Assembly (NCBI RefSeq): GCF_003289625.1
Contig: NZ_QMBN01000001.1
Coordinates: forward strand, 248,001-312,000
Direction of reading: 5' to 3'
DNA: 64,000 nt
Source: Microbacterium sp. SMR1
Lineage (GTDB): Bacteria > Actinomycetota > Actinomycetes > Actinomycetales > Microbacteriaceae
Below are positions 51,468 to 60,558 of this stretch, in pieces; position 1 is the stretch's first letter, and each line of letters opens with the position of its first letter. A model generated the notes under the pieces. That model saw only the letters and a program-made list of their open reading frames with translations, searched no databases and was not told where the DNA came from. The position numbers and the translations under genes were made by a program.

Positions 51468-52862
51468 ATGACCTCCGAATCTCCTCGGTCCGTCGCTGTG
51501 CGCGACGCTGCCCTCTCCGCCGTCCCCGCTGCCCTCGCCGATCTCGGTGCGCTCTTGCGGATCCCCTCGGTCGCATTCCCCGGATTCGACCGGGCTGAAG
51601 TGGAGCGCAGCGCCGCGGCCGTCGCCGATCTGGCGCGCGGGCTCGGCATCTTCGATCGCGTCGAGGTGGCGACGGCGACCATTCCGGAGACGGGTGAGGA
51701 GGGGATGCCGGCGGTGTTGGCGACTCGCGCTGCGCGCAATGGCCGACCGACGATCCTCCTGTACGCGCACCATGATGTGCAGCCGGTCGGCGACGAGGCA
51801 CTGTGGGACTCCGCTCCCTTCGAGCCCACCGTCCGCAATGGTCGCCTGTACGGTCGCGGCGCAGCCGATGACAAGGCCGGGGTCATGGCACACATCGGCG
51901 CCCTGCGTGCTCTCGTCGAGGCGGCCGGCGAAGAATTCGACCTCGGCGTCAACCTCTTCATCGAGGGTGAGGAGGAAGCCGGGTCGGCATCCTTCGCGGC
52001 ATTCCTGTCCGACAACGCCGACGCCCTGCGCGCTGACGTGATCGTCGTGGCCGACTCCGGCAACTGGGATGCGACCACGCCTGCGCTGACCGTTTCGCTC
52101 CGGGGCAACGCGCGCTTCACGATGACGGTGCGCACGCTCGAGCACGCGTCGCACTCGGGGATGTTCGGGGGAGCGGTCCCGGACGCGATGCTGGCCACGG
52201 TGAAGCTGCTCGCCACGCTCTGGGACGACGAGGGCGGAGTCGCCGTCGAGGGACTGTCCGAGCGCGACGCGGAGACGCCCGAGTACTCGGAGGAGACGCT
52301 CCGTTCCGAGGCCGGGCTCCCGCCGGGTGTCTCGCCGATCGGATCGGGAACGATCCTCTCGCGCATCTGGAACAAGCCCTCCATCACGGTGACGGGCATC
52401 GACGCTCCCAGCGTGCGCAACGCATCCAACACACTGAGCCCCGAGGTGTCCGTGGTGATCTCCGCCCGTGTGGCTCCGGGACAGTCCGCCGACGAGGCGT
52501 ACCACGCGATCGAGGCGCACCTGCGCGCCCATGCGCCGTTCGGTGCCGAACTGAGCTTCCGCGACATCGAGACCGGCAATCCGTTCCTCGTCGACACCAG
52601 CGGAGACGCCGTCGCGCACGCTCGCGCGGCCCTCGCCGAGGGCTACGGGGTCGATCCCGTGGACATCGGCGTAGGCGGGTCCATCCCGTTCATCGCGGAC
52701 CTCGTGCGGGAGTTCCCGGCGGCCCAGATCCTCGTCACCGGTGTCGAAGACCCCCACGCCCGCGCCCACAGCCCCAACGAGTCGCTCCACCTCGACACCT
52801 TCCGGCACGCGCTCGTGTCCGAGGCGCTGCTGCTCGAGCGTTTGGACGCCGGTTCGCGCTGA
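51468..52862 (+). CDS. M20-family dipeptidase
   Basis: This 464-residue zinc exopeptidase has the M20 metal sites: YAHHDVQP (His and the following Asp), RGAADDKAGVMAH with the bridging Asp, EGEEEAGS with the catalytic Glu pair, ADSGNWD, and a C-terminal ARAHSPNES with His. A dimerisation domain is inserted at about residues 200-330 (ARFTMTVRTLEHASHSGMFGG). It is probably a cytoplasmic dipeptidase for peptide turnover. I start it at the leaderless ATG at 51468; an in-frame codon at 51447 would precede the promoter. Confidence 0.93.
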   Translation: MTSESPRSVAVRDAALSAVPAALADLGALLRIPSVAFPGFDRAEVERSAAAVADLARGLGIFDRVEVATATIPETGEEGMPAVLATRAARNGRPTILLYAHHDVQPVGDEALWDSAPFEPTVRNGRLYGRGAADDKAGVMAHIGALRALVEAAGEEFDLGVNLFIEGEEEAGSASFAAFLSDNADALRADVIVVADSGNWDATTPALTVSLRGNARFTMTVRTLEHASHSGMFGGAVPDAMLATVKLLATLWDDEGGVAVEGLSERDAETPEYSEETLRSEAGLPPGVSPIGSGTILSRIWNKPSITVTGIDAPSVRNASNTLSPEVSVVISARVAPGQSADEAYHAIEAHLRAHAPFGAELSFRDIETGNPFLVDTSGDAVAHARAALAEGYGVDPVDIGVGGSIPFIADLVREFPAAQILVTGVEDPHARAHSPNESLHLDTFRHALVSEALLLERLDAGSR

Positions 52863-52889
52863 CGGTCTCGACGTCGTCTCGGACCGACC

Positions 52890-52930
52890 CGCGGCCGGTG
52901 CTCACGCGTAGAATCGTGGCACCGGCCGCG
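52890..52930. promoter_or_regulatory. 12-bp inverted repeat flanking the erpA -10 element
   Basis: CGCGGCCGGTGC (52890-52901) and GCACCGGCCGCG (52919-52930) are perfect inverted repeats separated by 17 bases. The spacer contains TAGAAT (52909-52914), the best -10 before the Fe-S protein gene. It could be an operator, a terminator for the dipeptidase transcript, or both. Confidence 0.65.
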
Positions 52931-52960
52931 TGTCTCGCGGCCCGAGACCTCGGGAGAATC

Positions 52961-53320
52961 ATGACCGACATCGCCACGTCCGACACCGTCCGTGCCCACG
53001 GCGTCTCGCTGACCGATGAGGCGGCACTCAAGGTGAAGAGCCTCCTCTCGCAGGAGAACCGCGACGATCTGCGTCTTCGGGTCGCCGTCCAGCCCGGCGG
53101 CTGCAGCGGACTGATCTACCAGCTCTACTTCGACGAGCGGTTCCTCGACGGCGACAAGGCCGTCGACTTCGACGGCGTCGAGGTCATCGTCGACGACATG
53201 TCCGTGCCCTACCTCGACGGCGCGACGATCGACTTCAAGGACACGATCTCGGAGCAGGGCTTCACGATCGACAACCCCAACGCGGCGGGCTCGTGCGCGT
53301 GCGGCGACAGCTTCCACTGA
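52961..53320 (+). CDS. erpA: iron-sulfur cluster insertion protein (A-type carrier)
   Basis: This 119-residue HesB/IscA-type protein delivers Fe-S clusters to target proteins. The three ligand cysteines are present: Cys48 in PGGCSG and Cys112/Cys114 in SCACGDSF. I chose the ATG at 52961 with CGGGAG upstream; a longer in-frame version would start inside the inverted repeat. In many actinobacteria it lies next to the cytochrome oxidase genes, as here, which need Fe-S maturation for the Rieske protein. Confidence 0.95.
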   Translation: MTDIATSDTVRAHGVSLTDEAALKVKSLLSQENRDDLRLRVAVQPGGCSGLIYQLYFDERFLDGDKAVDFDGVEVIVDDMSVPYLDGATIDFKDTISEQGFTIDNPNAAGSCACGDSFH

Positions 53321-53389
53321 GCCTCGCCCGCGAGATCCCCCGTCTCCGACATCCTGAATGGATGGCCTGAATAGGGTGAAAGCTTGCCC

Positions 53390-53395
53390 TAGACT
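53390..53395 (+). promoter_or_regulatory. ctaC -10 element
   Basis: TAGACT lies 35 bases before the GTG at 53430. GGAAAGG (53417-53423) is the SD. Confidence 0.5.
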
Positions 53396-53429
53396 GAAGG
53401 TCGAACCATTCGTCCCGGAAAGGTGCACT

Positions 53430-54338
53430 GTGCGCTTCAAACGCCGCCTCCGCTGGGCCGTGATCCCGCTCGGGATCGTCACGGCAGTCTCCCTCGCAGC
53501 TTGTACACCGACGGAGCTGAACGGCTACCTCCCGGGCTTCACCGACGACGGTACGCAGGCGACGAACCGCACCGAGATGGTGTCGGGCCTCTGGGTGAAC
53601 TCCTGGATCGTGCTTCTGGCCGTCGGCGTGCTGACGTGGGGCCTCATGGCCTTCGCCGCCATCGCGTACCGCCGCCGTCGCGGCCAGACGGGTCTGCCGG
53701 TCCAGCTGCGCTACAACATGCCGATCGAGATCTTCTACACGATCGTGCCGCTCATCCTCGTGATCGGGTTCTTCGCCTTCACGGCGCGCGACCAGTCGAT
53801 CCTCGAGACGCAGTACGACGACCCCGACGTGTCGATTACCGCGATCGGCAAGCAGTGGGCGTGGGACTTCCAGTACAACGGCGAAGACTCCGACAACTCC
53901 GACGCAGTGTGGACGATGGGCGTGCAGGCGCAGCCCGACGCCAACGGCGACATCGATCAGGCGGAGCTGCCGACGCTCGTCCTGCCGGTCGACAAAGAGG
54001 TCAAGATCAACCTCCAGTCGCGCGACGTCATCCACTCGTTCTGGGTCATCGACTTCCTCTACAAGAAGGACATGTACCCGCACCGCGACACCAACTCGTG
54101 GTCCTTCGTCCCCACGCGGGAGGGAACGTACGCCGGCAAGTGCGCCGAGCTGTGCGGCGAGTACCACTCGATGATGCTGTTCAACGTCAAGGTCGTGTCC
54201 GAGCAGGAGTACGAGGAGTACCTCGAGTCCCTGCGCGAGAGCGGCCAGACCGGCGACATCAACACGGCATATGACCGCCTCCAGAACGCTCCGGGAACGG
54301 GCGCGGTCACCGACGACTCCGGTGAGGGAAGCCACTGA
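53430..54338 (+). CDS. ctaC: cytochrome c oxidase subunit II
   Basis: This 302-residue protein has a lipoprotein signal with SLAAC (lipid-modified Cys25) and two transmembrane helices (about 55-80 and 100-120). A periplasmic-side cupredoxin domain carries the binuclear CuA site: [12 protein letters not shown] plus the His in VIHSFW. It receives electrons from the QcrC cytochrome. The GTG has a good SD. The ctaD ATG overlaps its stop by one base. Confidence 0.97.
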   Translation: MRFKRRLRWAVIPLGIVTAVSLAACTPTELNGYLPGFTDDGTQATNRTEMVSGLWVNSWIVLLAVGVLTWGLMAFAAIAYRRRRGQTGLPVQLRYNMPIEIFYTIVPLILVIGFFAFTARDQSILETQYDDPDVSITAIGKQWAWDFQYNGEDSDNSDAVWTMGVQAQPDANGDIDQAELPTLVLPVDKEVKINLQSRDVIHSFWVIDFLYKKDMYPHRDTNSWSFVPTREGTYAGKCAELCGEYHSMMLFNVKVVSEQEYEEYLESLRESGQTGDINTAYDRLQNAPGTGAVTDDSGEGSH

Positions 54339-56104
54339 TGGCTACGACACTTCCGCTTCAGGGCGAACAGCCCGCAGGCCGCCCCACGACCCTGCCGCCG
54401 CGTCAGGCGGCCCTGCTCAGCGCATCGCGCGTCGAGCAGAAGGGCAACATCATCGTCAAGTGGATCACCTCCACCGACCACAAGACGATCGGGTACATGT
54501 ACCTCATCGCCTCGGTGATGTTCTTCCTTCTCGGCGGCGTGATGGCACTCATCATCCGTGCTGAGCTCTTCGAGCCCGGCATGCAGATCGTGCCGACCAA
54601 GGAGCAGTACAACCAGCTCTTCACGATGCACGGCACGATCATGCTGCTGATGTTCGCGACGCCGCTGTTCGCGGGCTTCGCGAACGCGATCCTGCCGCTG
54701 CAGCTCGGCGCGCCCGACGTCGCCTTCCCGCGTCTGAACGCTTTCGCCTTCTGGCTGTTCCTCTTCGGCTCGATCATCGCGATCTCGGGCTTCCTGACCC
54801 CGCAGGGCGCCGCGTCGTTCGGCTGGTTCGCGTATCAGCCGCTCGCGAACGCAACGTTCTCGCCGGGAGCCGGAGGAAACCTCTGGATGCTCGGTCTGGG
54901 CATGAGCGGTTTCGGCACGATCCTCGGCGCGGTGAACTTCATCACCACGATCATCACGATGCGCGCGCCCGGCCTCACCATGTGGCGCATGTCGATCTTC
55001 TCGTGGAACACCCTCGTCACGAGCATCCTGATCCTGATGGCGTTCCCGGTTCTGGCGGCTGCGATCTTCGCGGCGGCATCCGACCGTGTCCTCGGGTCGC
55101 ACATCTACGACACCGCCAATGGCGGAGTCCTGCTGTGGCAGCACCTGTTCTGGTTCTTCGGCCACCCCGAGGTCTACATCATCGCGCTGCCGTTCTTCGG
55201 CATCGTCTCCGAGATCCTCCCGGTCTTCAGCCGCAAGCCGATCTTCGGATACAAGACGCTGATCTACGCCACCATCGCGATCGCCGCCCTGTCGGTGGCG
55301 GTGTGGGCGCACCACATGTACGTCACGGGTGCTGTGCTCCTGCCGTTCTTCGCGCTGATGACGATGCTCATCGCGGTTCCGACCGGTGTGAAGATCTTCA
55401 ACTGGATCGGAACGATGTGGCGGGGCTCCGTCACGTTCGAGACGCCCATGGTCTTCACCCTCGGCTTCCTCGTCTCGTTCGTCTTCGGCGGTCTCACCGG
55501 TGTCATCCTCGCGTCGCCGCCGCTCGACTTCCACCTCTCCGACTCGTACTTCGTCGTGGCCCACTTCCACTACGTCGTGTTCGGCACCGTCGTGTTCGCG
55601 ATGTTCGCGGGCTTCTACTTCTGGTGGCCGAAGTGGACCGGGCGCATGCTCAACGAGCGTCTCGGCATGGTGCACTTCTGGATGCTGTTCATCGGCTTCC
55701 ACATGACGTTCCTCATCCAGCACTGGCTGGGTGTCGACGGAATGGTGCGTCGCTACGCGGATTACTCGGCGGCTGACGGCTGGACGTGGCAGAACCAGGT
55801 CTCGACCATCGGCGCGATCATCCTCGGCGCTTCGATGATCCCGTTCTTCCTGAACGTCTGGATCACCTCGCGCACCGCTCCCAAGGTCACCGTCAACGAC
55901 CCGTGGGGCTACGGAGCGTCGCTCGAGTGGGCGACGAGCTGCCCGCCGCCGCGACACAACTTCACGTCGATCCCGCGTATCCGCAGCGAGCGGCCTGCGT
56001 TCGACCTGAACCACCCCGAGGCCGCCATCCCGGTCGGCGTGGGCCCCGCGAAGGACGCCCCCGATGCACCGGTTGTGGATGTCGCCGATGGAGAGGTGAA
56101 GTAA
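54338..56104 (+). CDS. ctaD: cytochrome c oxidase subunit I
   Basis: This 588-residue heme-copper oxidase subunit has twelve transmembrane helices and holds heme a, heme a3 and CuB. Visible motifs are the early TMHGTIMLL (low-spin heme His), [22 protein letters not shown] (CuB His and the cross-linked Tyr), WAHHMYVTG (two CuB His residues), [14 protein letters not shown], and [13 protein letters not shown] (heme a3 and a His residues). A 30-residue polar N-terminus and a cytoplasmic tail complete it. Confidence 0.98.
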   Translation: MATTLPLQGEQPAGRPTTLPPRQAALLSASRVEQKGNIIVKWITSTDHKTIGYMYLIASVMFFLLGGVMALIIRAELFEPGMQIVPTKEQYNQLFTMHGTIMLLMFATPLFAGFANAILPLQLGAPDVAFPRLNAFAFWLFLFGSIIAISGFLTPQGAASFGWFAYQPLANATFSPGAGGNLWMLGLGMSGFGTILGAVNFITTIITMRAPGLTMWRMSIFSWNTLVTSILILMAFPVLAAAIFAAASDRVLGSHIYDTANGGVLLWQHLFWFFGHPEVYIIALPFFGIVSEILPVFSRKPIFGYKTLIYATIAIAALSVAVWAHHMYVTGAVLLPFFALMTMLIAVPTGVKIFNWIGTMWRGSVTFETPMVFTLGFLVSFVFGGLTGVILASPPLDFHLSDSYFVVAHFHYVVFGTVVFAMFAGFYFWWPKWTGRMLNERLGMVHFWMLFIGFHMTFLIQHWLGVDGMVRRYADYSAADGWTWQNQVSTIGAIILGASMIPFFLNVWITSRTAPKVTVNDPWGYGASLEWATSCPPPRHNFTSIPRIRSERPAFDLNHPEAAIPVGVGPAKDAPDAPVVDVADGEVK

Positions 56105-56107
56105 GCC

Positions 56108-56545
56108 GTGAAGACCAACATCAACCTGTGGTGGGTGCTCACCTGGTTCTTCTTTGCGGTGTTCATCACCTACACCGTGTGGAACCTCGTTGCTCACACC
56201 GACCAGGGAGTCTGGTGGCACCGCATCGAGTGGGTCGGTTCGACCGCCCTCCTGTTCACCGGCTTCATGGGCGCGATGATCGCGTTCTACGTCTCGCGCG
56301 TGCACAAGGCGCAGGGCGGCGAGCTCCCGGAGGACTCGCTCACCGCTGACATCGACGACGGCGACCCCGAGGTGGGCGAGTTCAGCCCGTGGTCCTGGTG
56401 GCCGCTCGTGCTGGCTTTCGCTGCCTCGGTGTTCATCATCGGACTCGCGGTCGGCCAGTTCCTCCTGCCGATCGGGTTCGCGATCTTCATCGTGGCGATC
56501 GTCGGATGGGTCTACGAGTACTACCGCGGTTACTTCGCGCGCTGA
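56108..56545 (+). CDS. ctaF: cytochrome c oxidase subunit IV (actinobacterial type)
   Basis: This 145-residue protein has four transmembrane helices in two pairs (about 8-28, 38-60, 95-115 and 118-138). It belongs to the small actinobacterial oxidase subunit CtaF, needed for a stable aa3 oxidase in corynebacteria. The GTG start is 3 bases after ctaD, so ctaC-ctaD-ctaF form one operon. A strong hairpin follows. Confidence 0.93.
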   Translation: MKTNINLWWVLTWFFFAVFITYTVWNLVAHTDQGVWWHRIEWVGSTALLFTGFMGAMIAFYVSRVHKAQGGELPEDSLTADIDDGDPEVGEFSPWSWWPLVLAFAASVFIIGLAVGQFLLPIGFAIFIVAIVGWVYEYYRGYFAR

Positions 56546-56559
56546 TCCCACGCGCTGCA

Positions 56560-56593
56560 CGACGGCCATCGCACTCCGGTGCGGTGGCCGTCG
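56560..56593 (+). terminator. terminator after ctaF
   Basis: There is a 15-bp stem (56560-56574 against 56579-56593) with one T-G wobble and a TCCG tetraloop, 15 bases after the ctaF stop. CCGTTTCC follows. Confidence 0.85.
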
Positions 56594-56910
56594 CCGTTTC
56601 CGACCTTCTGCGCCGTCGGTAGGACCGTCGCCTCACGGCGCCTCGCCCGCCTCACGCGCCTCGCCCGCGACGTGTGAAGGCCCGCGCTGATCGCCGTCCC
56701 GGCACGCAAGGTCGTCGCCGCAACACGCCGCGTCGTAGCGCTGGGGCTCAGCGCGTCGCCGCTGCCCTCTTGCATCCAGGCCCGGCCGATAGACAGCGGG
56801 CAGCGCTGCCCGGGGGATGACTTTCCCGGTGCGATATGACCCGGTGTCCGGCTAGCGAGCCCCCGCTGGCCGGGAACGTCACCGTGCCGGCTGCCCGGAT
56901 GCGGGGGCAC

Positions 56911-56994
56911 GCCGCGATGCAATGGAACAGCACCGACACCCCGCGTCGGGCACGGACGGAACGGGGTGTTGCGCCTGAACCATTGCATCGCGGC
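56911..56994. repeat. long nested inverted repeat
   Basis: A perfect outer stem of 15 bp (56911-56925 against 56980-56994, GCCGCGATGCAATGG) encloses an inner 8-bp stem (56936-56943 against 56962-56969, ACACCCCG). Either strand could fold into an 84-base hairpin. Confidence 0.8.
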
Positions 56995-57015
56995 ACACAC
57001 GCCGGCAGGGGTGCC

Positions 57016-57052
57016 GCTGCAGGCGACCCGGCGGCACGGCGTCGCCTGCAGC
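57016..57052. repeat. 12-bp inverted repeat, possible terminator
   Basis: GCTGCAGGCGAC (57016-57027) pairs with GTCGCCTGCAGC (57041-57052). It lies 62 bases past the stop of the minus-strand rhodanese gene, so it may be its terminator. Confidence 0.6.
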
Positions 57053-57113
57053 GAGCCGGGTCGCCAGGTCAGCCTCCGCGACGTCAGGCGGCCGACGTGA
57101 GGCCGTGAACGCC

Positions 57114-57521
57114 TCAGGAGCGTACGAGGGCCACCAGGGCGTCGGAGAGCCGGGGGAGGGGACCGTGCGCGTTCGCCACCGGGTAGCCCTCGCGAGCCCA
57201 GTACTCGAAGCCACCGATCATTTCACGCACCCGGTATCCGAGCTTGGCGAACTCGATCGCGGCGCGGGTGCCGCCGTTGCAGCCGGGGCTCCAGCAGTAG
57301 ACGACGACGTCGAGTGAACGGTCGATCTCGTCCGCGGCGCGCGCTGCGATCTCGCGGTGGGGGAGATGCACGGCTCCGACAGCGTGCCCCTGCGCCCATG
57401 CCTCGGCGCTGCGGACATCGACGAGCGTGAAGGGCTCGTCCGCGCGCTGCGCTTCGTAGACGTCGGAGGCATCCGTCTCATGCGCGAGCTTGGCGGTGAA
57501 GTAGGCGAGTGCATCAGTCAT
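57114..57521 (-). CDS. rhodanese-like domain protein
   Basis: This 135-residue single rhodanese domain has an active-site loop reading VVYCWSPGCNGGTRAAIEF. It has the catalytic-position Cys in YCWSPGCNGG plus a second Cys four residues on, unlike the simple CRxGxR loop. It may transfer sulfur or act on thiols; the substrate is unknown. I start it at the ATG at 57521 because TAGCGT on the minus strand ends 7 bases upstream (leaderless). A GTG at 57530 would lie inside that -10. Confidence 0.88.
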   Translation of the reverse strand: MTDALAYFTAKLAHETDASDVYEAQRADEPFTLVDVRSAEAWAQGHAVGAVHLPHREIAARAADEIDRSLDVVVYCWSPGCNGGTRAAIEFAKLGYRVREMIGGFEYWAREGYPVANAHGPLPRLSDALVALVRS

Positions 57522-57528
57522 GGTGGAC

Positions 57529-57534
57529 ACGCTA
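57529..57534 (-). promoter_or_regulatory. rhodanese gene -10 element, leaderless
   Basis: TAGCGT on the minus strand is followed by 7 bases and then the ATG at 57521. It lies just past the qcrB terminator. Confidence 0.55.
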
Positions 57535-57547
57535 CGCAGACAGACGA

Positions 57548-57583
57548 ACGGCGGGGTGCGACCGATCGGTCACACCCCGCCGT
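57548..57583 (-). terminator. terminator after qcrB
   Basis: There is an 11-bp perfect stem (57548-57558 against 57573-57583, ACGGCGGGGTG) whose loop contains the palindrome ACCGATCGGT. It ends the ctaE-qcrCAB transcript 19 bases past the qcrB stop. Confidence 0.8.
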
Positions 57584-57601
57584 AATCCGGACAGGTCCGG
57601 G

Positions 57602-59449
57602 TCAGCTCTTCTTCGGCGCCTCGCCGTCGGCATCCTCATCGGGGACGATGATGTTCGACGGACGGTTCGCGGTCTCGACGCCCTTGCCATCATCGATGGG
57701 CTGATGCGGAGCGTTCGGGACACCGGCGCGCTCGTGGGCGCCCTGGATCTCGGCGTCCTCTTCTTCGCTGATGTGCTCGAGGTCGTGGTGGGCGTGTGCC
57801 CGCGCAGCCTCGATCTCTGCCTGAGTCAGGGGCGCGAGACGGTCTTCGAAGAACCAGCGCGAGAGTCCGGCACGAAGGTTCTCGTGCCACGGGATCTGAC
57901 CCTTGTCGTTCGGGCGGACCACCAGGGGAGCGTTCGTGGTGTAGTCGACCAGCTTGACGAGCTCGTACTCGTCGACGGGCTGGTGCACCTCGATGTACTC
58001 GCCGCCGGGCAGACGCACGATGCGACCCGACTCGTAGCCGTGCAGAGCGATCTCGCGGTCCTTCTTCTGCAGCGCGATGCAGATGCGCTTCGTGACGAAG
58101 TACGCGATCACCGGTCCGAGGATCAGCAGCGCCTGCAGCGTGTGGATCACGCCTTCCATCGTCAGGTGGAAGTGCGTCGCGATGATGTCCGACGATGCAG
58201 CTGCCCAGAGGACGGCGTAGAAGGTCACACCGGCTGCACCGATCGCGGTGCGGGTCGCCGCGTTGCGCGGGCGCTCGGCGATGTGGTGCTCACGCTTGTC
58301 ACCGGTGACCCACGCCTCGATGAAGGGGTAGAGCATGACGATGACGATGAAGAGACCGAGTCCGACGAGCGGGACCAGGATGTTGAACGACCAGGTTCGG
58401 TCGAACAGCACGAACTCCCAGTGCGGCGGGACGAGGCGCAGCGCGCCGTCGGCGAAGCCGATGTACCAGTCGGGCTGCGTACCGGCCGACACGGGGGAGG
58501 GGTCGTACGGGCCGTAGTTCCAGATCGGGTTGATCGTGAACAGGGCCGCGATGAGCACCAGCACGCCGAAGGTGATGAAGAAGAAGCCGCCCATCTTCGA
58601 CATGTAGACCGGCATCATCGGGTAGCCCACGACGTTGTTGTTCGTCCGCGCGGGGCCGGCGAACTGCGTGTGCTTGTTCACGATCATCAGCATCAGGTGC
58701 AGCGCGAGCAGCGCGACCAGGATGGCCGGCAGCAGCAGGATGTGCAGCGCGTACAGGCGCCCCACGATCTCGGTGCCCGGGAACTCGCCGCCGAACAGGA
58801 GGAACGACGTCCAGGTTCCGATCAGCGGGATGCCCTTGATCATGCCGTCGATGATGCGCAGACCGTTGCCCGACAGAACGTCATCGGGCAGCGAGTATCC
58901 GGTGAAGCCTTCTGCCATCGCGAGGATGAAGAGGATGAACCCGATGACCCAGTTGAGCTCACGCGGCTTGCGGAACGCGCCGGTGAAGAAGACGCGCAGC
59001 ATGTGCACGCCGATACCGGCGACGAACACGAGCGCCGCCCAGTGGTGCAGCTGACGGACGAGGAGGCCGCCGCGGATGTCGAACGAGATCTCGAGGGTCG
59101 AGGCCATGGCCGCCGACATCTCGAGGCCGCGCATCGGTGCATAAGCGCCGTAGTAGTGCGTCTCCGCCATCGACGCCTCGAAGAAGAACGTCAGGAACGT
59201 TCCTGAGAGCAGGACGACGACGAACGACCACAGTGCGATCTCGCCGAGCATGAACGACCAGTGGTCGGGGAAGATCTTCCGGCCCAGCTCCTTGACGAGG
59301 CCCGAGATGCTCGTGCGCTCGTCGAGGTAGTTCGCGACGCCGCCGACGAACTTGCCGCCGAGCGGCTTGTCCGAGGGACGGGTCGGGCCGTCAGCGTGGA
59401 CCGCGGGTGCGGTCGTGACGTTCTCCGTGGGGTGGGTGGAGGTGCTCAA
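57602..59449 (-). CDS. qcrB: cytochrome bc1 complex cytochrome b subunit
   Basis: This 615-residue cytochrome b has eight or more transmembrane helices and holds both b hemes. Visible motifs are FVAGIGVHMLRVFFTGAFRKPRELNW with heme-ligand His, the HHWAALVF region, SGNGLRIIDGMIKGIPLIGTW, LHILLLPAILVALLALHLMLM with the second His pair, and the Qo-site region PIWNYGPYDPSPVSAG (PDWYIGF). The start appears to be a TTG overlapping the qcrA stop (TTGA). The C-terminal tail is about 60 residues longer than usual and acidic. Confidence 0.95.
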   Translation of the reverse strand: MSTSTHPTENVTTAPAVHADGPTRPSDKPLGGKFVGGVANYLDERTSISGLVKELGRKIFPDHWSFMLGEIALWSFVVVLLSGTFLTFFFEASMAETHYYGAYAPMRGLEMSAAMASTLEISFDIRGGLLVRQLHHWAALVFVAGIGVHMLRVFFTGAFRKPRELNWVIGFILFILAMAEGFTGYSLPDDVLSGNGLRIIDGMIKGIPLIGTWTSFLLFGGEFPGTEIVGRLYALHILLLPAILVALLALHLMLMIVNKHTQFAGPARTNNNVVGYPMMPVYMSKMGGFFFITFGVLVLIAALFTINPIWNYGPYDPSPVSAGTQPDWYIGFADGALRLVPPHWEFVLFDRTWSFNILVPLVGLGLFIVIVMLYPFIEAWVTGDKREHHIAERPRNAATRTAIGAAGVTFYAVLWAAASSDIIATHFHLTMEGVIHTLQALLILGPVIAYFVTKRICIALQKKDREIALHGYESGRIVRLPGGEYIEVHQPVDEYELVKLVDYTTNAPLVVRPNDKGQIPWHENLRAGLSRWFFEDRLAPLTQAEIEAARAHAHHDLEHISEEEDAEIQGAHERAGVPNAPHQPIDDGKGVETANRPSNIIVPDEDADGEAPKKS

Positions 59450-60522
59450 TGACGCTCCCAGAAGCTCGGGCCGACGGGTTCGGTGAAGTCGCTGCGTGCG
59501 ATCAGGTAGCCCTCGTCGTCGACGGTGATCGGGAGCTGCGGCAGCGGACGTGCTGCGGGGCCGAAGATGACGGCCGCCGCGTTGGTCACGTCGAACTGCG
59601 ACTGGTGGCACGGGCACAGCAGGTGGTGGGTCTGCTGCTCGTACAGGGCGACGGGGCAGCCGACGTGCGTGCACACCTTGGAGTAGGCCACGATGCCGTC
59701 GTACGACCAGTCCTTGCGGTCGTCAGCCTCGTTCAGCTGCTCGGGGAGCAGACGCATGAGGAGGACGATCGCCTTGGCCTTCTCCTCGAGGTAGCCGTCG
59801 TGGTGCGCGAGCGTCGCGAGGGACTCGGGAATGACGTGCACGGCGGAGCCGAGCGTCAGGTCGGCGGCTCGGATCGGCTTGCCGGTCGGGTCGTGCGCCA
59901 GGCGCATGCCCTCTTCCCACATCGTGTGCTTGAGCAGGTGAACCGGGTCGCCCGCGTGCGGGTGCTCGGGCGAGCTGTGCGGCGCGAGACCGCGGAACAG
60001 CGTGATCCCCGGGAGGACGGACGCCGCGAGCGCCACGAAGAGCGAGTTGCGCACCATCGTGCGGCGGCCGAAGCCCGACTCGTTGTTCGCGTCCGCGAAG
60101 ACCTGAACCGCCGCGGCGCGGGTCTTCTCGCTGCCACGCGTCGAGTGGCGCTCCTCGATGAACTCGGTGTCGTTCATCACGGCCTTCGACCAGTGGATCG
60201 CGCCGATGCCGATGGCGAGGAGGGCGGTCGCGATGCCCAGACCGATGAACAGGTTGTTGCGACGGATGTCGCTGATCATCCCGCTCTCGATCGGGAAGAT
60301 CAGGTACGCCGCGATGGCCCAGATGCTTGCCGCTGCGGACAGGTAGAACAGGGTGTACACCGTGCGGACCGCGCGCGTCATGGCGGCGGGGTCCTTGTCG
60401 GTCATGCGCTTGCGGTGGGGTGCGAGCCCGGGGTTGTGCACCGGGTCGGACACCGCTACGGCGAGCCCCGATGAGGGCACCGGGGAAGCAGGAACCTGCT
60501 CGGGCGCCTTCTCGTCAGCCAT
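59446..60522 (-). CDS. qcrA: cytochrome bc1 complex Rieske iron-sulfur subunit
   Basis: This 358-residue actinobacterial Rieske protein has three N-terminal transmembrane helices (about residues 55-75, 88-108 and 165-185) instead of one. The [2Fe-2S] domain has the two ligand boxes CTHVGC and CPCHQSQFD. CPCHQS in place of the common CPCHGS is usual in this group. It accepts electrons from menaquinol in the bc1 complex. It follows qcrC and overlaps qcrB. Confidence 0.97.
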   Translation of the reverse strand: MADEKAPEQVPASPVPSSGLAVAVSDPVHNPGLAPHRKRMTDKDPAAMTRAVRTVYTLFYLSAAASIWAIAAYLIFPIESGMISDIRRNNLFIGLGIATALLAIGIGAIHWSKAVMNDTEFIEERHSTRGSEKTRAAAVQVFADANNESGFGRRTMVRNSLFVALAASVLPGITLFRGLAPHSSPEHPHAGDPVHLLKHTMWEEGMRLAHDPTGKPIRAADLTLGSAVHVIPESLATLAHHDGYLEEKAKAIVLLMRLLPEQLNEADDRKDWSYDGIVAYSKVCTHVGCPVALYEQQTHHLLCPCHQSQFDVTNAAAVIFGPAARPLPQLPITVDDEGYLIARSDFTEPVGPSFWERH

Positions 60523-60558
60523 TTTGCTCCTTGTGCGTTGCTTCGATCGTCACGGTTC

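Larger units (their letters stand above)
56594..57113. other. gene-free, inverted-repeat-rich intergenic region
   Basis: About 520 bases have no credible ORF: frames that stay open are Arg/Pro-rich, typical of high-GC noise. Structures present are a tandem near-duplicate (56631-56649 and 56650-56667) with unit CCTCACGGCGCCTCGCCCG, a 16-bp palindrome at 56797-56812, a long nested hairpin at 56911-56994, and a 12-bp-stem hairpin at 57016-57052. The last may terminate the rhodanese gene. Nothing identifies a transposase remnant or known RNA. Confidence 0.7.

Noticed and set aside
54059..56569. 836-codon minus-strand ORF opposite ctaD and ctaF
   Set aside because: Shadow frame rich in His/Arg/Asp/Glu. 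The plus strand has all cytochrome oxidase motifs.
56530..57000. 156-codon minus-strand ORF in the structured intergenic region
   Set aside because: It runs through the ctaF end and the ctaF terminator, has Arg/Pro/Thr-biased composition, no SD and no recognisable motif.
59450..59674. 75-residue N-terminal extension of QcrB
   Set aside because: The extension reads through the qcrA C-terminus in another frame and is Arg/Pro-rich. A TTG overlapping the qcrA stop is the expected coupled start.
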